Positions 35,830 through 44,952 of a stretch of 64,000 bases of DNA are shown here, piece after piece (position 1 is the stretch's first letter; each line of letters begins with the position of its first letter). The notes beneath the pieces are model-generated. The model was not told the DNA's origin. It saw only the letters and a list, made by a program, of their open reading frames with translations, and ran no database searches. The translations under genes and the position numbers were made by a program. The DNA lies in contig NZ_BAMZ01000008.1 in assembly GCF_000964225.1 (NCBI RefSeq), positions 124,001-188,000 on the forward strand. The letters run 5' to 3'. The DNA is from Acetobacter syzygii (GTDB taxonomy: Bacteria > Pseudomonadota > Alphaproteobacteria > Acetobacterales > Acetobacteraceae).

Positions 35830-37098
35830 CTAGGACCCTTCGTTCAGCAGGGCGCATACGCGGGTAATCTGCCCGGCTGTCAGGTCCTGCCAGAAGGGCA
35901 GGCCAATGGAGCGCTGGCCATAGGTCCGGGTTACAGGCAGCGGCTCGCTGGGGCAGTTGGCGTAGGCGGGTTGTGTGTGGCAGCCCGTCCCCCACCACGA
36001 TACGGTCTGTACGCCATGGGCTGCAAGGTGCTGTATGGCGTCCTGCGCATCCGTGGGGGTAATAACGGTCAGTGTGGCGGATACCCAGCCATTCCCAAAA
36101 TCGGGAGGGAGCATCATGCTGGCGGGGAGTGCCTGCCGGTATAGGTCTGTAATGTGTTGCCACCGTGCGCGGGTTTCATCCCAGCAATCCAGCCCGGCCA
36201 GTCCAACGGCCGCCGTGTATTCAGAAATTTTGGCATTCATGGAAGGGAAGAGCGAGGACCGGCTACCACAAAAACCAAAGCGGGCCAGAGTGCGCACATG
36301 TTCGGCCAGAGCCGGGTCGTGCGTTAGCACGGCACCGCCCTCGCCAATGCCAAAAATCTTGGTGGCGTGCAGGCTGACCACAACTGTGCTGCGGCCCGGC
36401 CGCATTGGGCCATTGTGGCGGAGTGTGTCAAACGCTGCGGCGGCATCAATAATAACAGGCCGCCCCGTGCGTTCGGCCACGCCATCCCACAGGGCAAGAT
36501 CCAGCGGTGCGCCAAACGGGGCAACAATAAAAATTGCCCCTACGTCTTCCGCCTGAGCAAGCTGTTCAATCTGTGCGGGGTCGGGCACCCACGTAGTGGG
36601 GCATACATCCACAAAATGGGGGACCAGATTGGCCCCCATAACGGCCGCCGCACTGGCCGTAAAGGTCCATGATGGCATAAGGCAGCGGGTGCCGGGGCGA
36701 ATATTATGTGCCTGCAAGGCCAGTGTAAGCCCCGTGGTGGCGTTGGTCACCAGTGCAACCTGCATGGCATCCAGCCCCCAGAACGCGCCAAGCCGCTGCT
36801 GGAGCGCATTACACAGCGGACCCTGGTTTGTGTACCAGCGGTTCTCGTCTATCTGGCGCAGATAGGGGGCGATCCGGTCGGTTGTGGGTAGGCGGGGGAA
36901 GGCAACGGGGAGCGTAACGTCCGGTTTACGGTCTACCGCCAGATTATGCAGGTTTTTTGGGGCTGTCTGGGGGGCTGACTTGTCTGTTCCAAAGTCAAGA
37001 GGCTGCGTGACCAAGGCCAATTTTCTTTCGCAAATATCGGGCCTGGCAGATTGTCCGCTTGTGGCCCCCAACAGGTTACATTCAGGCTTACAAAGCAA
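35830..37098 (-). CDS. DegT/VioA-like PLP-dependent sugar aminotransferase
   Basis: The product matches the DegT/DnrJ/EryC1/StrS family: 'NRWYTNQGPLCNALQQRLG', 'TNATTGLTLAL', 'PFGAPLDLALWD', the PLP Asp in 'VIIDAAAAFD', and the Schiff-base Lys in 'VSLHATKIFGIGEGG'. Family members aminate NDP-4-keto-6-deoxy sugars. No ATG lies in frame before the family domain. A TTG at 37098 (422 residues) is the longest option, and a TTG near residue 27 is a shorter one, so the N-terminus is uncertain. It is the first gene of the cluster. No rmlA/rmlB gene is nearby, so the 4-keto sugar must come from elsewhere. Confidence 0.85.
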   Translation of the reverse strand: MLCKPECNLLGATSGQSARPDICERKLALVTQPLDFGTDKSAPQTAPKNLHNLAVDRKPDVTLPVAFPRLPTTDRIAPYLRQIDENRWYTNQGPLCNALQQRLGAFWGLDAMQVALVTNATTGLTLALQAHNIRPGTRCLMPSWTFTASAAAVMGANLVPHFVDVCPTTWVPDPAQIEQLAQAEDVGAIFIVAPFGAPLDLALWDGVAERTGRPVIIDAAAAFDTLRHNGPMRPGRSTVVVSLHATKIFGIGEGGAVLTHDPALAEHVRTLARFGFCGSRSSLFPSMNAKISEYTAAVGLAGLDCWDETRARWQHITDLYRQALPASMMLPPDFGNGWVSATLTVITPTDAQDAIQHLAAHGVQTVSWWGTGCHTQPAYANCPSEPLPVTRTYGQRSIGLPFWQDLTAGQITRVCALLNEGS

Positions 37099-37391
37099 TG
37101 CTACAGTGATGTACCAGACATTCTGGAAAAGTATTTTGCAAATGACTGCTCACAATCCCCGTGAGCATAAGGTCTTAGGCTGTATCGTGCAACAGCCTTT
37201 GGCCCTCTTTGGCCCCGTTGGTCACGGCCTTTTCTGCTGGTGTGCGGCACTCTGGCGCGGGCATGGCGCGGCCCATGCGTGGGTTATGGGCCCAGCCGAT
37301 GGGGCCGTGCGTTGCCCATGTGGCCGGGGCCGGGGTGCGTTGTGCCCGGCCCATGGCCCTTTGCTGCCAGCCGGGGGTGGCGCCCCTGTGG
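37099..37391 (-). promoter_or_regulatory. Upstream region of the sugar cluster with perfect inverted repeat
   Basis: This 293-bp gene-free stretch lies between the Mla lipoprotein stop and the aminotransferase start. It contains a perfect inverted repeat TGCTCAC-N7-GTGAGCA at 37147-37167, about 50 bp upstream of the aminotransferase. This could be an operator or a hairpin. A weak TTGCAA element lies between it and the gene. The remaining part, 37190-37391, is GC-rich with GGCC repeats and no clear signal. Confidence 0.4.
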
Positions 37392-37988
37392 TTAATGCAC
37401 GGCGGGGATGGTGGTGTTCACCCTGTCCGCCAGCCGAATAACCAGTTCACGCATTAGGGCGGCAACATCCGCATCTGTGCTGACCGACCCGTTGGCAACA
37501 AGGTGTGCGCGTTCACGCGTAAGGGGCAGGTTGGGGTCACGCGGGAGCACGGCCCATGTGGCGTCCAGCGTGGCCACGCCATTGGCGGCCACATCAAAGC
37601 GGGAAATATCGATCTGCACACGCATGGTGGCCACATCGGCCAGTGGCTGGTCGGTAATCAGCTCCGTGGGGCGTTTGTTGGACAGCTCGTTGGTCAGCAG
37701 GTCCGTAACCCCAAGGGACAGGCGCGAAGCCCAGCGCGCGCGTGAACTACGCAGGATTTCCTCCCCCTGTCGGGTAATAATATCCTGCGAGTCCAGATAG
37801 TCGGGCAGGATAACACGGCTGATGGCAATGGTGGCCGTGCGGGAGGAGAGGTGCGGCTCCGTTACGTTGGCATCGGGTGGTACACCCAGCGTGTACAGCC
37901 GCAGCGGCGGGGAGGCGCAGCCTGCGAGGGAGAGGAGCGAGCAGCAGGCTATAACGGCCAGCAGGGTGCGGCGTGGCGCGCAGGTCAT
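37392..37988 (-). CDS. ABC transporter auxiliary lipoprotein (PqiC/YmbA-like)
   Basis: The 198-residue product has a lipoprotein signal ending in the lipobox 'LSLAGC' (Cys about residue 24). The domain shows 'LRLYTLGVPP', 'TATIAISRVILPDYLDSQDI', 'RQGEEILRSSRARWASRL' and 'MRVQIDISRFD', typical of PqiC/ABC-type transport auxiliary lipoproteins. It probably is the outer-membrane or periplasmic partner of the MCE transporter encoded upstream. It overlaps the MCE gene by 4 bp and is the last gene of the operon. Confidence 0.87.
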   Translation of the reverse strand: MTCAPRRTLLAVIACCSLLSLAGCASPPLRLYTLGVPPDANVTEPHLSSRTATIAISRVILPDYLDSQDIITRQGEEILRSSRARWASRLSLGVTDLLTNELSNKRPTELITDQPLADVATMRVQIDISRFDVAANGVATLDATWAVLPRDPNLPLTRERAHLVANGSVSTDADVAALMRELVIRLADRVNTTIPAVH

Positions 37989-38941
37989 GGGCGGCGTCCC
38001 ATCAGCAGGAGTTGCGGGTTGCGTTCAACATCGGAGGAAAAACCCCGCAGGGATGCAGCCGTGGCCGCAATATCGCGCAGGGCGGCGTCCAGGTTGGCAC
38101 GGTCCGTGGAGCGGGGGGAGAGAATATCCTGCAACGAATCCAGCGTTCTGGTGGCCGAGGCCAGTGTTGCGTGCAGGTCCGCACCCCGCGCGTTAAGCTG
38201 GGTGTTCCCCGTTTCCATCAGCCTGTCCATTTTGGTCAGTGTAACGTCCAGCTTGGCCTGAAGGTCTTTTATGGCGGCGGTTGCGGCCTCTATGGTCTCA
38301 TGCGAGCGGTCGGCAGTTTCCCTGGCGCTCATCAGCAGGGGGGGCAGGTCCCTGTTCAGGCTCTCACTAAGCTGGGTCACGGACAGCAGTGCTGCATCCG
38401 CATGGTGGCTGATCTCCTTTATGGGGATCTGGCCCAGCGAATCCTTCAGCTTTTCCACGGCGGACATACGTACGGGAATTTCGGGCAGGTCGGTAATGCG
38501 CGGGTGCAGAACGGGGGGGACGGAGCGGTCAAAATCCAGCTCGATGTTGGACTGGCCGGTTACAAAGCTGAGCAGGTTCAGCTCCGCCCGCAGGCCAATG
38601 CTGATCAGTTCCTGAATACTGACCTTTTTGCCCCCCGGTACGTCCTTGACCACATGGATCTGGTCCGGCTCCAGCGTCAGCACCACGGGGATGTAGGCTT
38701 TGTGGTCGGCGGGGTCAAAGCGCAGGGTAATGCTTTTGACCGTACCCACCTTGACCCCACGGAAGTTGACCGGCGCCCCAACGGACAGGCCGGTAATGGA
38801 GTTCTGGAATACCACCACCGCCTCGCGCGAAGGGGCGAGGAAGCTCATGTGCCCAAAGGCCATAACAATGAACAGGGCCAAAAAGCCGCCAAACAGCACG
38901 AAGGCTCCGATAACGGTTTTGCGGTTTGTGCTCTCAGACAT
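37985..38941 (-). CDS. mlaD: MCE-domain lipid-binding protein MlaD-type
   Basis: The 318-residue product has one N-terminal membrane helix ('TVIGAFVLFGGFLALFIVM'). The MCE domain is at about residues 38-125 ('ITGLSVGAPVNFRGVKVGTV', 'VHVVKDVPGGKKVSIQELIS'), followed by a long helical tail (about 130-318). MCE proteins form hexameric tubes that carry phospholipids between membranes. The long tail is like PqiB/YebT-type or alphaproteobacterial Mce proteins rather than short E. coli MlaD. The start overlaps the ATPase stop by 8 bp. Confidence 0.9.
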   Translation of the reverse strand: MSESTNRKTVIGAFVLFGGFLALFIVMAFGHMSFLAPSREAVVVFQNSITGLSVGAPVNFRGVKVGTVKSITLRFDPADHKAYIPVVLTLEPDQIHVVKDVPGGKKVSIQELISIGLRAELNLLSFVTGQSNIELDFDRSVPPVLHPRITDLPEIPVRMSAVEKLKDSLGQIPIKEISHHADAALLSVTQLSESLNRDLPPLLMSARETADRSHETIEAATAAIKDLQAKLDVTLTKMDRLMETGNTQLNARGADLHATLASATRTLDSLQDILSPRSTDRANLDAALRDIAATAASLRGFSSDVERNPQLLLMGRRP

Positions 38942-39728
38942 GCCGGTCAGCCTTTGTCTCGTCTGTCGGGGGGATGGTGGAGGAGCGGTTCATGAATGCC
39001 ATGACTTCCGGTATGGTGCTGGTATCGCGCAGGGTTCGTGGGGAGCCGTGGGCAATGGGTTTGTGGGTTTTGGCATCCAGAAAAATGCCATCATCGGCAA
39101 TGGCGAACAGGCTTGGCAGCTCGTGGCTGACAATCACAATGGTCGCGCCCAGTCCATCGCGCAGGGTCAGGATCAGGTCGTCCAGCCGGGCGGAGGTAAT
39201 GGGGTCCAGCCCGGCGGAGGGTTCATCAAAAAACAGAATATCGGGGTCGAGGGCTATGGCACGCGCCAGCCCCGCGCGCTTGCGCATCCCGCCCGAAATT
39301 TCGGACGGGAACAGGTCAATCGCCTGCTCCATGCCCACAAGCCCCAGTTTAAGCTCCACCAGCTTGCGCACCACATCGGGCGGCTGGGAGGTAAACATTT
39401 CCATGGGCAGGGCTACGTTCTCGCCCACGGTCATGGAACTCCACAGTGCGCCGGACTGGAACAGAACGCCAAAGCGGTGGTTGATCTGGGTGCGGCGCTG
39501 CTCGTTCTGTGCCCAGTAATCCTCCCCGCCGACCATAATCCGCCCCGTGGTGGGGGGCAGCAGGCCGATCAGGCTTTTGAGCAGCGTGCTCTTGCCGCAG
39601 CCAGACCCGCCCATGACCGCAAAAATGGAGCCCCGCTTGAGGTCGAACGATACGTTCTGCTGGATAATCTTGGGACCAAAGGACAGTTCAACATCCCGCA
39701 CGGAAATAAGGGTATCGGTTTCCGCCAT
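38934..39728 (-). CDS. mlaF: ABC transporter ATPase MlaF-type
   Basis: The 264-residue ATPase has Walker A 'GGSGCGKSTLL' (about residues 36-46), the signature 'EISGGMRKRAGLARAIALDP', Walker B 'ILFFDEPSAGLDP', and the switch His in 'TIVIVSHELPS'. It powers phospholipid transport with the MlaE permease, which lies 3 bp upstream. The sequence class is the Mla/Mkl family. Confidence 0.94.
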   Translation of the reverse strand: MAETDTLISVRDVELSFGPKIIQQNVSFDLKRGSIFAVMGGSGCGKSTLLKSLIGLLPPTTGRIMVGGEDYWAQNEQRRTQINHRFGVLFQSGALWSSMTVGENVALPMEMFTSQPPDVVRKLVELKLGLVGMEQAIDLFPSEISGGMRKRAGLARAIALDPDILFFDEPSAGLDPITSARLDDLILTLRDGLGATIVIVSHELPSLFAIADDGIFLDAKTHKPIAHGSPRTLRDTSTIPEVMAFMNRSSTIPPTDETKADRHV

Positions 39729-39731
39729 GTC

Positions 39732-40919
39732 TTAAATTCCCAGCGCGTTGGCCATAACGGCAAACACGGCGTCCATGGCAATAATGCCAACAATGCCAAT
39801 AACCACCGCCCGGGTTGCGGCAATGCCCACATCGGCGGCACTCCGCCCGGCCATAAGCCCTACGCGGCAGGCGGCAAGGGCAATAAAGCTGCCAAAAAAG
39901 AAGGCTTTGACAAACCCGAACCCGAACTCCTTCAGCTCCACACCGTTAATGGTGGAAATCCAGTACCCTACGGGGGAGACATCCATCATGCTCATGCTCA
40001 CCACAAACCCGCCCAGAATGCCAATGAGCGTGCCGTACAGGTAGAGCAGGGGCATCATCAGGGAGAGGGAGAGAATGGCAGGCAGCAGAATATAGCCCGA
40101 AATGGGGATGCCAAAGACCTGGAGTGCGTCAATTTCCTCATTCCCCAGCATGGTGGAAATGCGCGCCGCATAAGCGCCCCCGGTGCGCCCGGCCATGATG
40201 ATGGCGGTCATAATGGCCGAAATCTCACGCGCGCAGGCAATGCCCACCAGATTGGTCACATAAATTTCTGCGGCAAAGCGGCGCAGCTCCACCAGCCCCA
40301 CAAAGGCCAGAATGGCCCCGATCAAAAAATTGACCACACCCACGATCAGCAGCGCGTTGGGGCCTGCGTTCCACAGGTCGGTTATCAGGTCCTTGGTGCG
40401 CATCCGGCTTTTGCCGTGCAGCGCATGGACCGCGCCCAGTGTGGTTTCCGCCGCAAGGGAGGTGGCAATGCCGGTTTCGGTCAGGGCGCTTAAGGTCAGG
40501 TCGCCGGTTTTTTCCAGCAGGTTCTGTTTGTGGCTGTCGTGGCGGGCGGCGGGCGCTGGCTTGGGGGGCAGTAGCGCCAGCAGGCGTTGTGCCGGGGCGG
40601 GCAGGCCGTTCTGGTCAAAGGCCAGCCCGGTGCTGGCTGCCGCCTGTTTGACCTCCCACAGGAAGGAAATAAAGGAGGAATCCCACGCCGCAAGAGCCGT
40701 TGTGTCCACGCTGAGTGTGGTGGAGCCTGAGGGCGGGGTGGGAATATCCTGCCCTGCAAATGGCATGACCCCGCCGTTGGGCACGGTCCATGCTCCCTGC
40801 ACGCTCAGGCATGGGCCGTGTGGTCCGGTCCGCACGGACCACGTTGGCCGCGCGGCATGGTCTGCCGTGGCGGTGGGGGGGAGGGGGTCTGTTTGCTGGG
40901 TCATTGTTTGTGACGACAT
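39732..40919 (-). CDS. mlaE: ABC transporter permease MlaE-type with N-terminal STAS-like domain
   Basis: The C-terminal 260 residues form an MlaE permease: 'LRRFAAEIYVTNLVGIACAREIS', 'MTAIIMAGRTGGAYAARIST', 'GNEEIDALQVFGIPISGYIL' and 'VFAVMANALGI'. Residues 20-125 before it are soluble and resemble the STAS-type domain often fused to this permease in alphaproteobacteria ('LSVDTTALAAWDSSFISFLW'), like MlaB fused to MlaE. I used ATG 40919; ATG 40955 is also possible. It is the first gene of the mlaE-mlaF-mlaD-lipoprotein operon. Confidence 0.88.
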   Translation of the reverse strand: MSSQTMTQQTDPLPPTATADHAARPTWSVRTGPHGPCLSVQGAWTVPNGGVMPFAGQDIPTPPSGSTTLSVDTTALAAWDSSFISFLWEVKQAAASTGLAFDQNGLPAPAQRLLALLPPKPAPAARHDSHKQNLLEKTGDLTLSALTETGIATSLAAETTLGAVHALHGKSRMRTKDLITDLWNAGPNALLIVGVVNFLIGAILAFVGLVELRRFAAEIYVTNLVGIACAREISAIMTAIIMAGRTGGAYAARISTMLGNEEIDALQVFGIPISGYILLPAILSLSLMMPLLYLYGTLIGILGGFVVSMSMMDVSPVGYWISTINGVELKEFGFGFVKAFFFGSFIALAACRVGLMAGRSAADVGIAATRAVVIGIVGIIAMDAVFAVMANALGI

Positions 40920-41190
40920 TAAGACACGCCATGCCCGGCTGGCTAGTCCCGACATGGTGAAGGTGGGCCCGGCCCCGCCTGACCGGGGGCGGGCCGGGGC
41001 GTGCAGGTCTTGAGTTTGCTAATAATTTCCATGGTCAGGCATTTTCATCAGCCCAGCATTGCAGGCGCGCATTGCAGGGGGGCGCGGCCTCGGCTAGATG
41101 CAGCGCTTTGGCTGGCGCCGGGTTTTCCCCCGGTGGTGGCGGTCGGGGGTGTGCGGGCAACCACATGCTGCCGCGCAAACGGGAGTTACT

Positions 41191-42105
41191 ATGCGACGCA
41201 GACGTGGGCGGCCACTTAATGGCTGGCTGATAGTGGACAAGCCTTCCGGTATGACCTCAACACAGGTGGTGGGGCGTGCCAAGCGGCTGTTCGACGCACA
41301 GAAGGTGGGGCACGGCGGTACGCTGGACCCGCTGGCGACCGGGCTTTTGCCGCTGGCGTTTGGCACCGCCACCAAAACGGTGCCGTATGTTATGGACGGC
41401 ACAAAAATCTACCAGTTTACCCTGCGTATGGGGGAAGCGCGCGATAGCGATGATGCCGATGGCGCAGTGACCGCCACATCCGATGTGCGCCCAACGGACG
41501 AGCAGCTACGCGCAGCCCTGCCCGCGTTAACGGGGGACATTATGCAGGTGCCCCCGGTCTATTCCGCCCTTAAGGTTGCGGGGGAGCGGGCGTATGACAT
41601 GGCGCGAGACGGCCGCCCGCCGGAACTGCCGCCCCGCCCCGCCCGCGTGGACCGTTTTGAGCTGATTGCCCGCCCGGATGCGGACACGGCGGTGTTCGAG
41701 GTCGAATCCGGAAAGGGGGTGTACATGCGCGCCCTTGCGCGCGATGTGGCGCTGGCGTGCGGCACTGTTGGCCATATTGCCGTGCTGCGCCGCCTGCGCG
41801 TGGGGCCTTTTACCGAGGCCGATGCAATTATGCTGGACAAACTGACGCCAAACGACGACAACGCCCATGCTTCTGCGGAACTGCTTCTTCCGGTCGAGAC
41901 CGCGCTGGCCGACATCCCGGCGCTGGCCCTGACTGAGGAGGAGGCGGCTCTTCTGCGCCACGGGCGGACCTTGAGCCTTCTGGATCTGATGGGACGTATC
42001 CCCCAGACCGATGCTTCAGGGACTGTGCGTGTCATGGACGCAGGGCGTGTGCTGGGTCTTGGTCGCCTTGAAGACGGGGTGCTCAGGCCCGTACGGATTC
42101 TATGA
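41191..42105 (+). CDS. truB: tRNA pseudouridine-55 synthase TruB
   Basis: TruB makes pseudouridine 55 in the T-loop of tRNAs. The ATG at 41191 (304 residues, 'MRRRRGRPLNGWLIVDKPSG') has GGGAG upstream; the open frame begins at 41098 but the extra residues are not TruB-like. The catalytic Asp46 is in 'GHGGTLDPLATGLLPLAFG'. 'TGDIMQVPPVYSALKVAGER' and 'VGHIAVLRRLRVGPF' follow. It lies just upstream of rpsO and pnp, the usual rbfA-truB-rpsO-pnp order. Confidence 0.96.
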   Translation: MRRRRGRPLNGWLIVDKPSGMTSTQVVGRAKRLFDAQKVGHGGTLDPLATGLLPLAFGTATKTVPYVMDGTKIYQFTLRMGEARDSDDADGAVTATSDVRPTDEQLRAALPALTGDIMQVPPVYSALKVAGERAYDMARDGRPPELPPRPARVDRFELIARPDADTAVFEVESGKGVYMRALARDVALACGTVGHIAVLRRLRVGPFTEADAIMLDKLTPNDDNAHASAELLLPVETALADIPALALTEEEAALLRHGRTLSLLDLMGRIPQTDASGTVRVMDAGRVLGLGRLEDGVLRPVRIL

Positions 42106-42128
42106 CATTTTTCTGATGGAGACATGTG

Positions 42129-42398
42129 ATGTCGATTACAGCTGAACGCCGCACGGCGCTGATTTCCGAATACCAGACCGCTCAGGGCGATACGGGTTCG
42201 CCCGAAGTGCAGGTTGCAATCCTGACCGAGCGCATCAACAACCTGACCGACCACCTCAAGACCCACGCCAAGGACTTCCACTCCCGTCGTGGTCTGCTGA
42301 TCATGGTTGGCCGTCGTCGCAGCCTGCTGGACTACCTGCGTGGTAAAAGCCAGAGCCGCTACGAAGCGCTGATCGCACGTCTGGGTCTGCGTCGCTAA
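42129..42398 (+). CDS. rpsO: 30S ribosomal protein S15
   Basis: The 89-residue protein is S15, which binds 16S rRNA helices 20-22. It shows '[20 protein letters not shown]', '[22 protein letters not shown]' (two adjoining parts) and '[10 protein letters not shown]'. ATG 42129 follows GGAGACATGTG; a GTG directly before it is not needed. It lies 23 bp after truB. Confidence 0.98.
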   Translation: MSITAERRTALISEYQTAQGDTGSPEVQVAILTERINNLTDHLKTHAKDFHSRRGLLIMVGRRRSLLDYLRGKSQSRYEALIARLGLRR

Positions 42399-42460
42399 TC
42401 CAGTTATTTTGCTGGCAGGTTTGGCTCTGGGCCGGGCCTGCTGGCTGACTGGGCAGGTTT

Positions 42461-42502
42461 ATGGGGGTTTTTGTGCTGGTCATATGGCCAGCAAACCCCC
42501 AT
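42461..42502 (+). promoter_or_regulatory. Long bulged hairpin in the rpsO-pnp leader (RNase III-type site)
   Basis: Ten base pairs ATGGGGGTTT/AAACCCCCAT (42461-42470 with 42493-42502) continue after a 4-base bulge into GCTGG/CCAGC (42475-42479 with 42488-42492), closing an 8-base loop. No U tract follows, so it is not a terminator. In E. coli a similar stem in the pnp leader is cut by RNase III for PNPase autoregulation. TATAAT at 42502-42507 may be a separate pnp -10. The other parts of the 304-bp gap 42399-42702 show nothing I recognise. Confidence 0.65.
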
Positions 42503-42702
42503 ATAATCCTCTATACGCCACAGGCTTGGCACGCGGGCATTGACGATCCGGGTAAGGCCACGGCGTTTCCGACCACATGGCGCCTGGGCGGTGCTGCCGC
42601 CAGTCACCATGCCGTCCGAGGCGCTGTCTGCCATTCGGTTCTGTCCCGCTGTTTGCCGTGGTTTTGAACAAAGACTCTGTAAACAGAAGATGAGACGACA
42701 GA

Positions 42703-44853
42703 ATGTTTAACTATTTCCGTAAAGAAATTGAGTGGGCCGGTCGCCCGCTGGTGCTGGAAACAGGCAAGGTTGCCCGTCAGGCCGATGGTGCAGTGCTGGT
42801 AACCTACGGCGAAACCGTGGTCCTGTGTACCGCCGTTGGTGCGCGTGACGTAAAGCCCGGTCAGGACTTTTTTCCCCTGACCGTCAATTATCAGGAAAAA
42901 GCCTACGCAGCAGGCAAGATCCCCGGCGGCTTCTTCAAGCGTGAAGGCCGTCCTTCCGAGAACGAAACGCTGGTCTCCCGCCTGATCGACCGCCCCATTC
43001 GTCCGCTGTTCCCCGAAGGGTTCCGCAACGAAGTGCAGGTCATTGCCACGGTGCTGACCCACGACATGGAAAACGATCCGAGCATTCCCGCCCTGATCGG
43101 CTGCTCCGCAGCACTGACCCTGTCTGGCATTCCGTTCTTTGGCCCCGTTGGCGCTGCGCGCGTTGGCTTCAAGGATGGCGCGTTCATCCTCAACCCCACG
43201 CTGGAACAGAGCAAGGACACCGATCTGGATCTGGTTGTGGCTGGCACCGCCGAAGGCGTGCTGATGGTGGAATCCGAAGCCTCCGAACTGTCCGAAGATG
43301 TCATGCTGGAAGCAGTGACCTTTGGCCACACGGCTTTCCAGCCGGTGCTGGACGCCATTATCTCCCTCGCTGAACACGCCGCCAAGGAACCTTGGGACCT
43401 GCCGCGTGAAAGCAAGGAAGAAGCCGCTCTGCGCAAGCAGGTGGACAAGCTGGGCCGCAAGCTGATTGCCGATGCCTACAAGGAAAAGCAGAAGCAGGTC
43501 CGCTACGAAAAGCTCAAGGCCGCGCGCGACGCCATTGTGGAAAAGCTGACCGCTGCCGAACTGGACGTGGCTGCCGCCAAGCCCATGATCAAGGACCTCG
43601 AAGCAGACGTGGTCCGCACCTCCGTGCTCAAGACCAGCAAGCGTATTGACGGGCGCGACCTTGTGACCGTGCGTCCGATTGTGCCGGAAGTGGGCGTGCT
43701 GCCGCGCGTGCATGGGTCCGCCCTGTTTACCCGTGGCGAAACGCAGGCGCTGGTTGTGACCACGCTGGGCACCGGGCAGGACGAACAGGTGATTGATGCG
43801 CTGGAAGGCGAATACCGCACCAACTTCCTGCTGCACTACAACTTCCCTCCCTACTCTGTTGGTGAGTGCGGTCGTGTTGGCTCCCCCGGCCGGCGCGAAA
43901 TCGGGCATGGCAAGCTGGCATGGCGCGCCCTGCACCCGCTGATGCCCAACCGCAAGGAATTCCCCTACACGGTGCGTGTTGTGTCCGAAATTACGGAAAG
44001 CAACGGCTCCTCCTCCATGGCGACCGTTTGCGGTAGCTCGCTGGCCCTGATGGATGCCGGTGTGCCCCTCAAGCGCCCTGTGGCCGGTATTGCCATGGGT
44101 CTGATCAAGGAAGGCGACAAGTTTGCCGTTCTGTCCGACATTCTGGGTGATGAAGATCATCTGGGTGACATGGACTTCAAGGTCGCCGGGACCGAAGCCG
44201 GTGTGACCGCCTTGCAGATGGACATTAAAATTACGTCCATCACGCCAGAAATCATGAAGATCGCACTGGGTCAGGCGCGCGATGGCCGCCTGCACATTCT
44301 GGGCGAAATGAGCAAGGCCCTGACCGAAAACCGCACAACCGTTGCCACCACGGCACCGCGCATTACCACCCTTAAGGTGCCGCGTGAAAAAATCCGTGAT
44401 GTCATTGGTTCGGGTGGCAAGGTTATCCGCGAAATCGTGGAATATTCGGGTGCGAAGGTGGATATTGGTGACGATGGCACCATTACCATTGCCGCCACGG
44501 CCGAAGACCAGACCAAAAAGGCACTGGAGCGGATTAACGGCATTGTTGCCGAACCCGAACTGGGCCGCATTTACGATGGTAAGGTTGTTAAAACCGCTGA
44601 CTTTGGCGCGTTTGTTAACTTCCTTGGCGCGCGTGATGGTCTGGTGCACATTTCCGAACTGGCGCAGGGCCGCGTTGGCCGCACCACGGATGTGGTCAAG
44701 GATGGCGATGCCGTTAAGGTCAAGGTGATTGGCTTTGATGATCGCGGTAAGGTTAAACTGTCCATGCGGGTTGTGGATCAGGCTACGGGTGCCGACATTA
44801 CGGAAACCGTGGGTGAAAAACCTGCCCGCGCACCGCGCCGGGACGCCGAATAA
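42703..44853 (+). CDS. pnp: Polynucleotide phosphorylase
   Basis: PNPase is a 3'-5' phosphorolytic exoribonuclease of the RNA degradosome. The 716-residue protein has two RNase PH domains (about residues 5-140 and 315-460, '[20 protein letters not shown]' region in the second reads '[20 protein letters not shown]'), a KH domain with '[15 protein letters not shown]' (about 564-578), and an S1 domain ('[20 protein letters not shown]', about 620-690). Translation starts at ATG 42703 behind AGATGAGACGA. Its long leader carries the hairpin described above. Confidence 0.98.
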   Translation: MFNYFRKEIEWAGRPLVLETGKVARQADGAVLVTYGETVVLCTAVGARDVKPGQDFFPLTVNYQEKAYAAGKIPGGFFKREGRPSENETLVSRLIDRPIRPLFPEGFRNEVQVIATVLTHDMENDPSIPALIGCSAALTLSGIPFFGPVGAARVGFKDGAFILNPTLEQSKDTDLDLVVAGTAEGVLMVESEASELSEDVMLEAVTFGHTAFQPVLDAIISLAEHAAKEPWDLPRESKEEAALRKQVDKLGRKLIADAYKEKQKQVRYEKLKAARDAIVEKLTAAELDVAAAKPMIKDLEADVVRTSVLKTSKRIDGRDLVTVRPIVPEVGVLPRVHGSALFTRGETQALVVTTLGTGQDEQVIDALEGEYRTNFLLHYNFPPYSVGECGRVGSPGRREIGHGKLAWRALHPLMPNRKEFPYTVRVVSEITESNGSSSMATVCGSSLALMDAGVPLKRPVAGIAMGLIKEGDKFAVLSDILGDEDHLGDMDFKVAGTEAGVTALQMDIKITSITPEIMKIALGQARDGRLHILGEMSKALTENRTTVATTAPRITTLKVPREKIRDVIGSGGKVIREIVEYSGAKVDIGDDGTITIAATAEDQTKKALERINGIVAEPELGRIYDGKVVKTADFGAFVNFLGARDGLVHISELAQGRVGRTTDVVKDGDAVKVKVIGFDDRGKVKLSMRVVDQATGADITETVGEKPARAPRRDAE

Positions 44854-44952
44854 GGCAGTCCCACACGCAGGATGAGGGGGTGGGGCCAGCCCCGCCTTCT
44901 CCCCCGCGTGGCGGAGCAGACACGGTTATCTAGAAGAAACGACAGGATAGTC

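Noticed and set aside
38700-40493. 597-residue + strand frame across the mla genes
   Set aside because: It spans three clear - strand genes and has no protein-like features.
42604-44649. Long - strand frame of 681 residues opposite pnp
   Set aside because: A shadow of the conserved pnp gene caused by high GC content.
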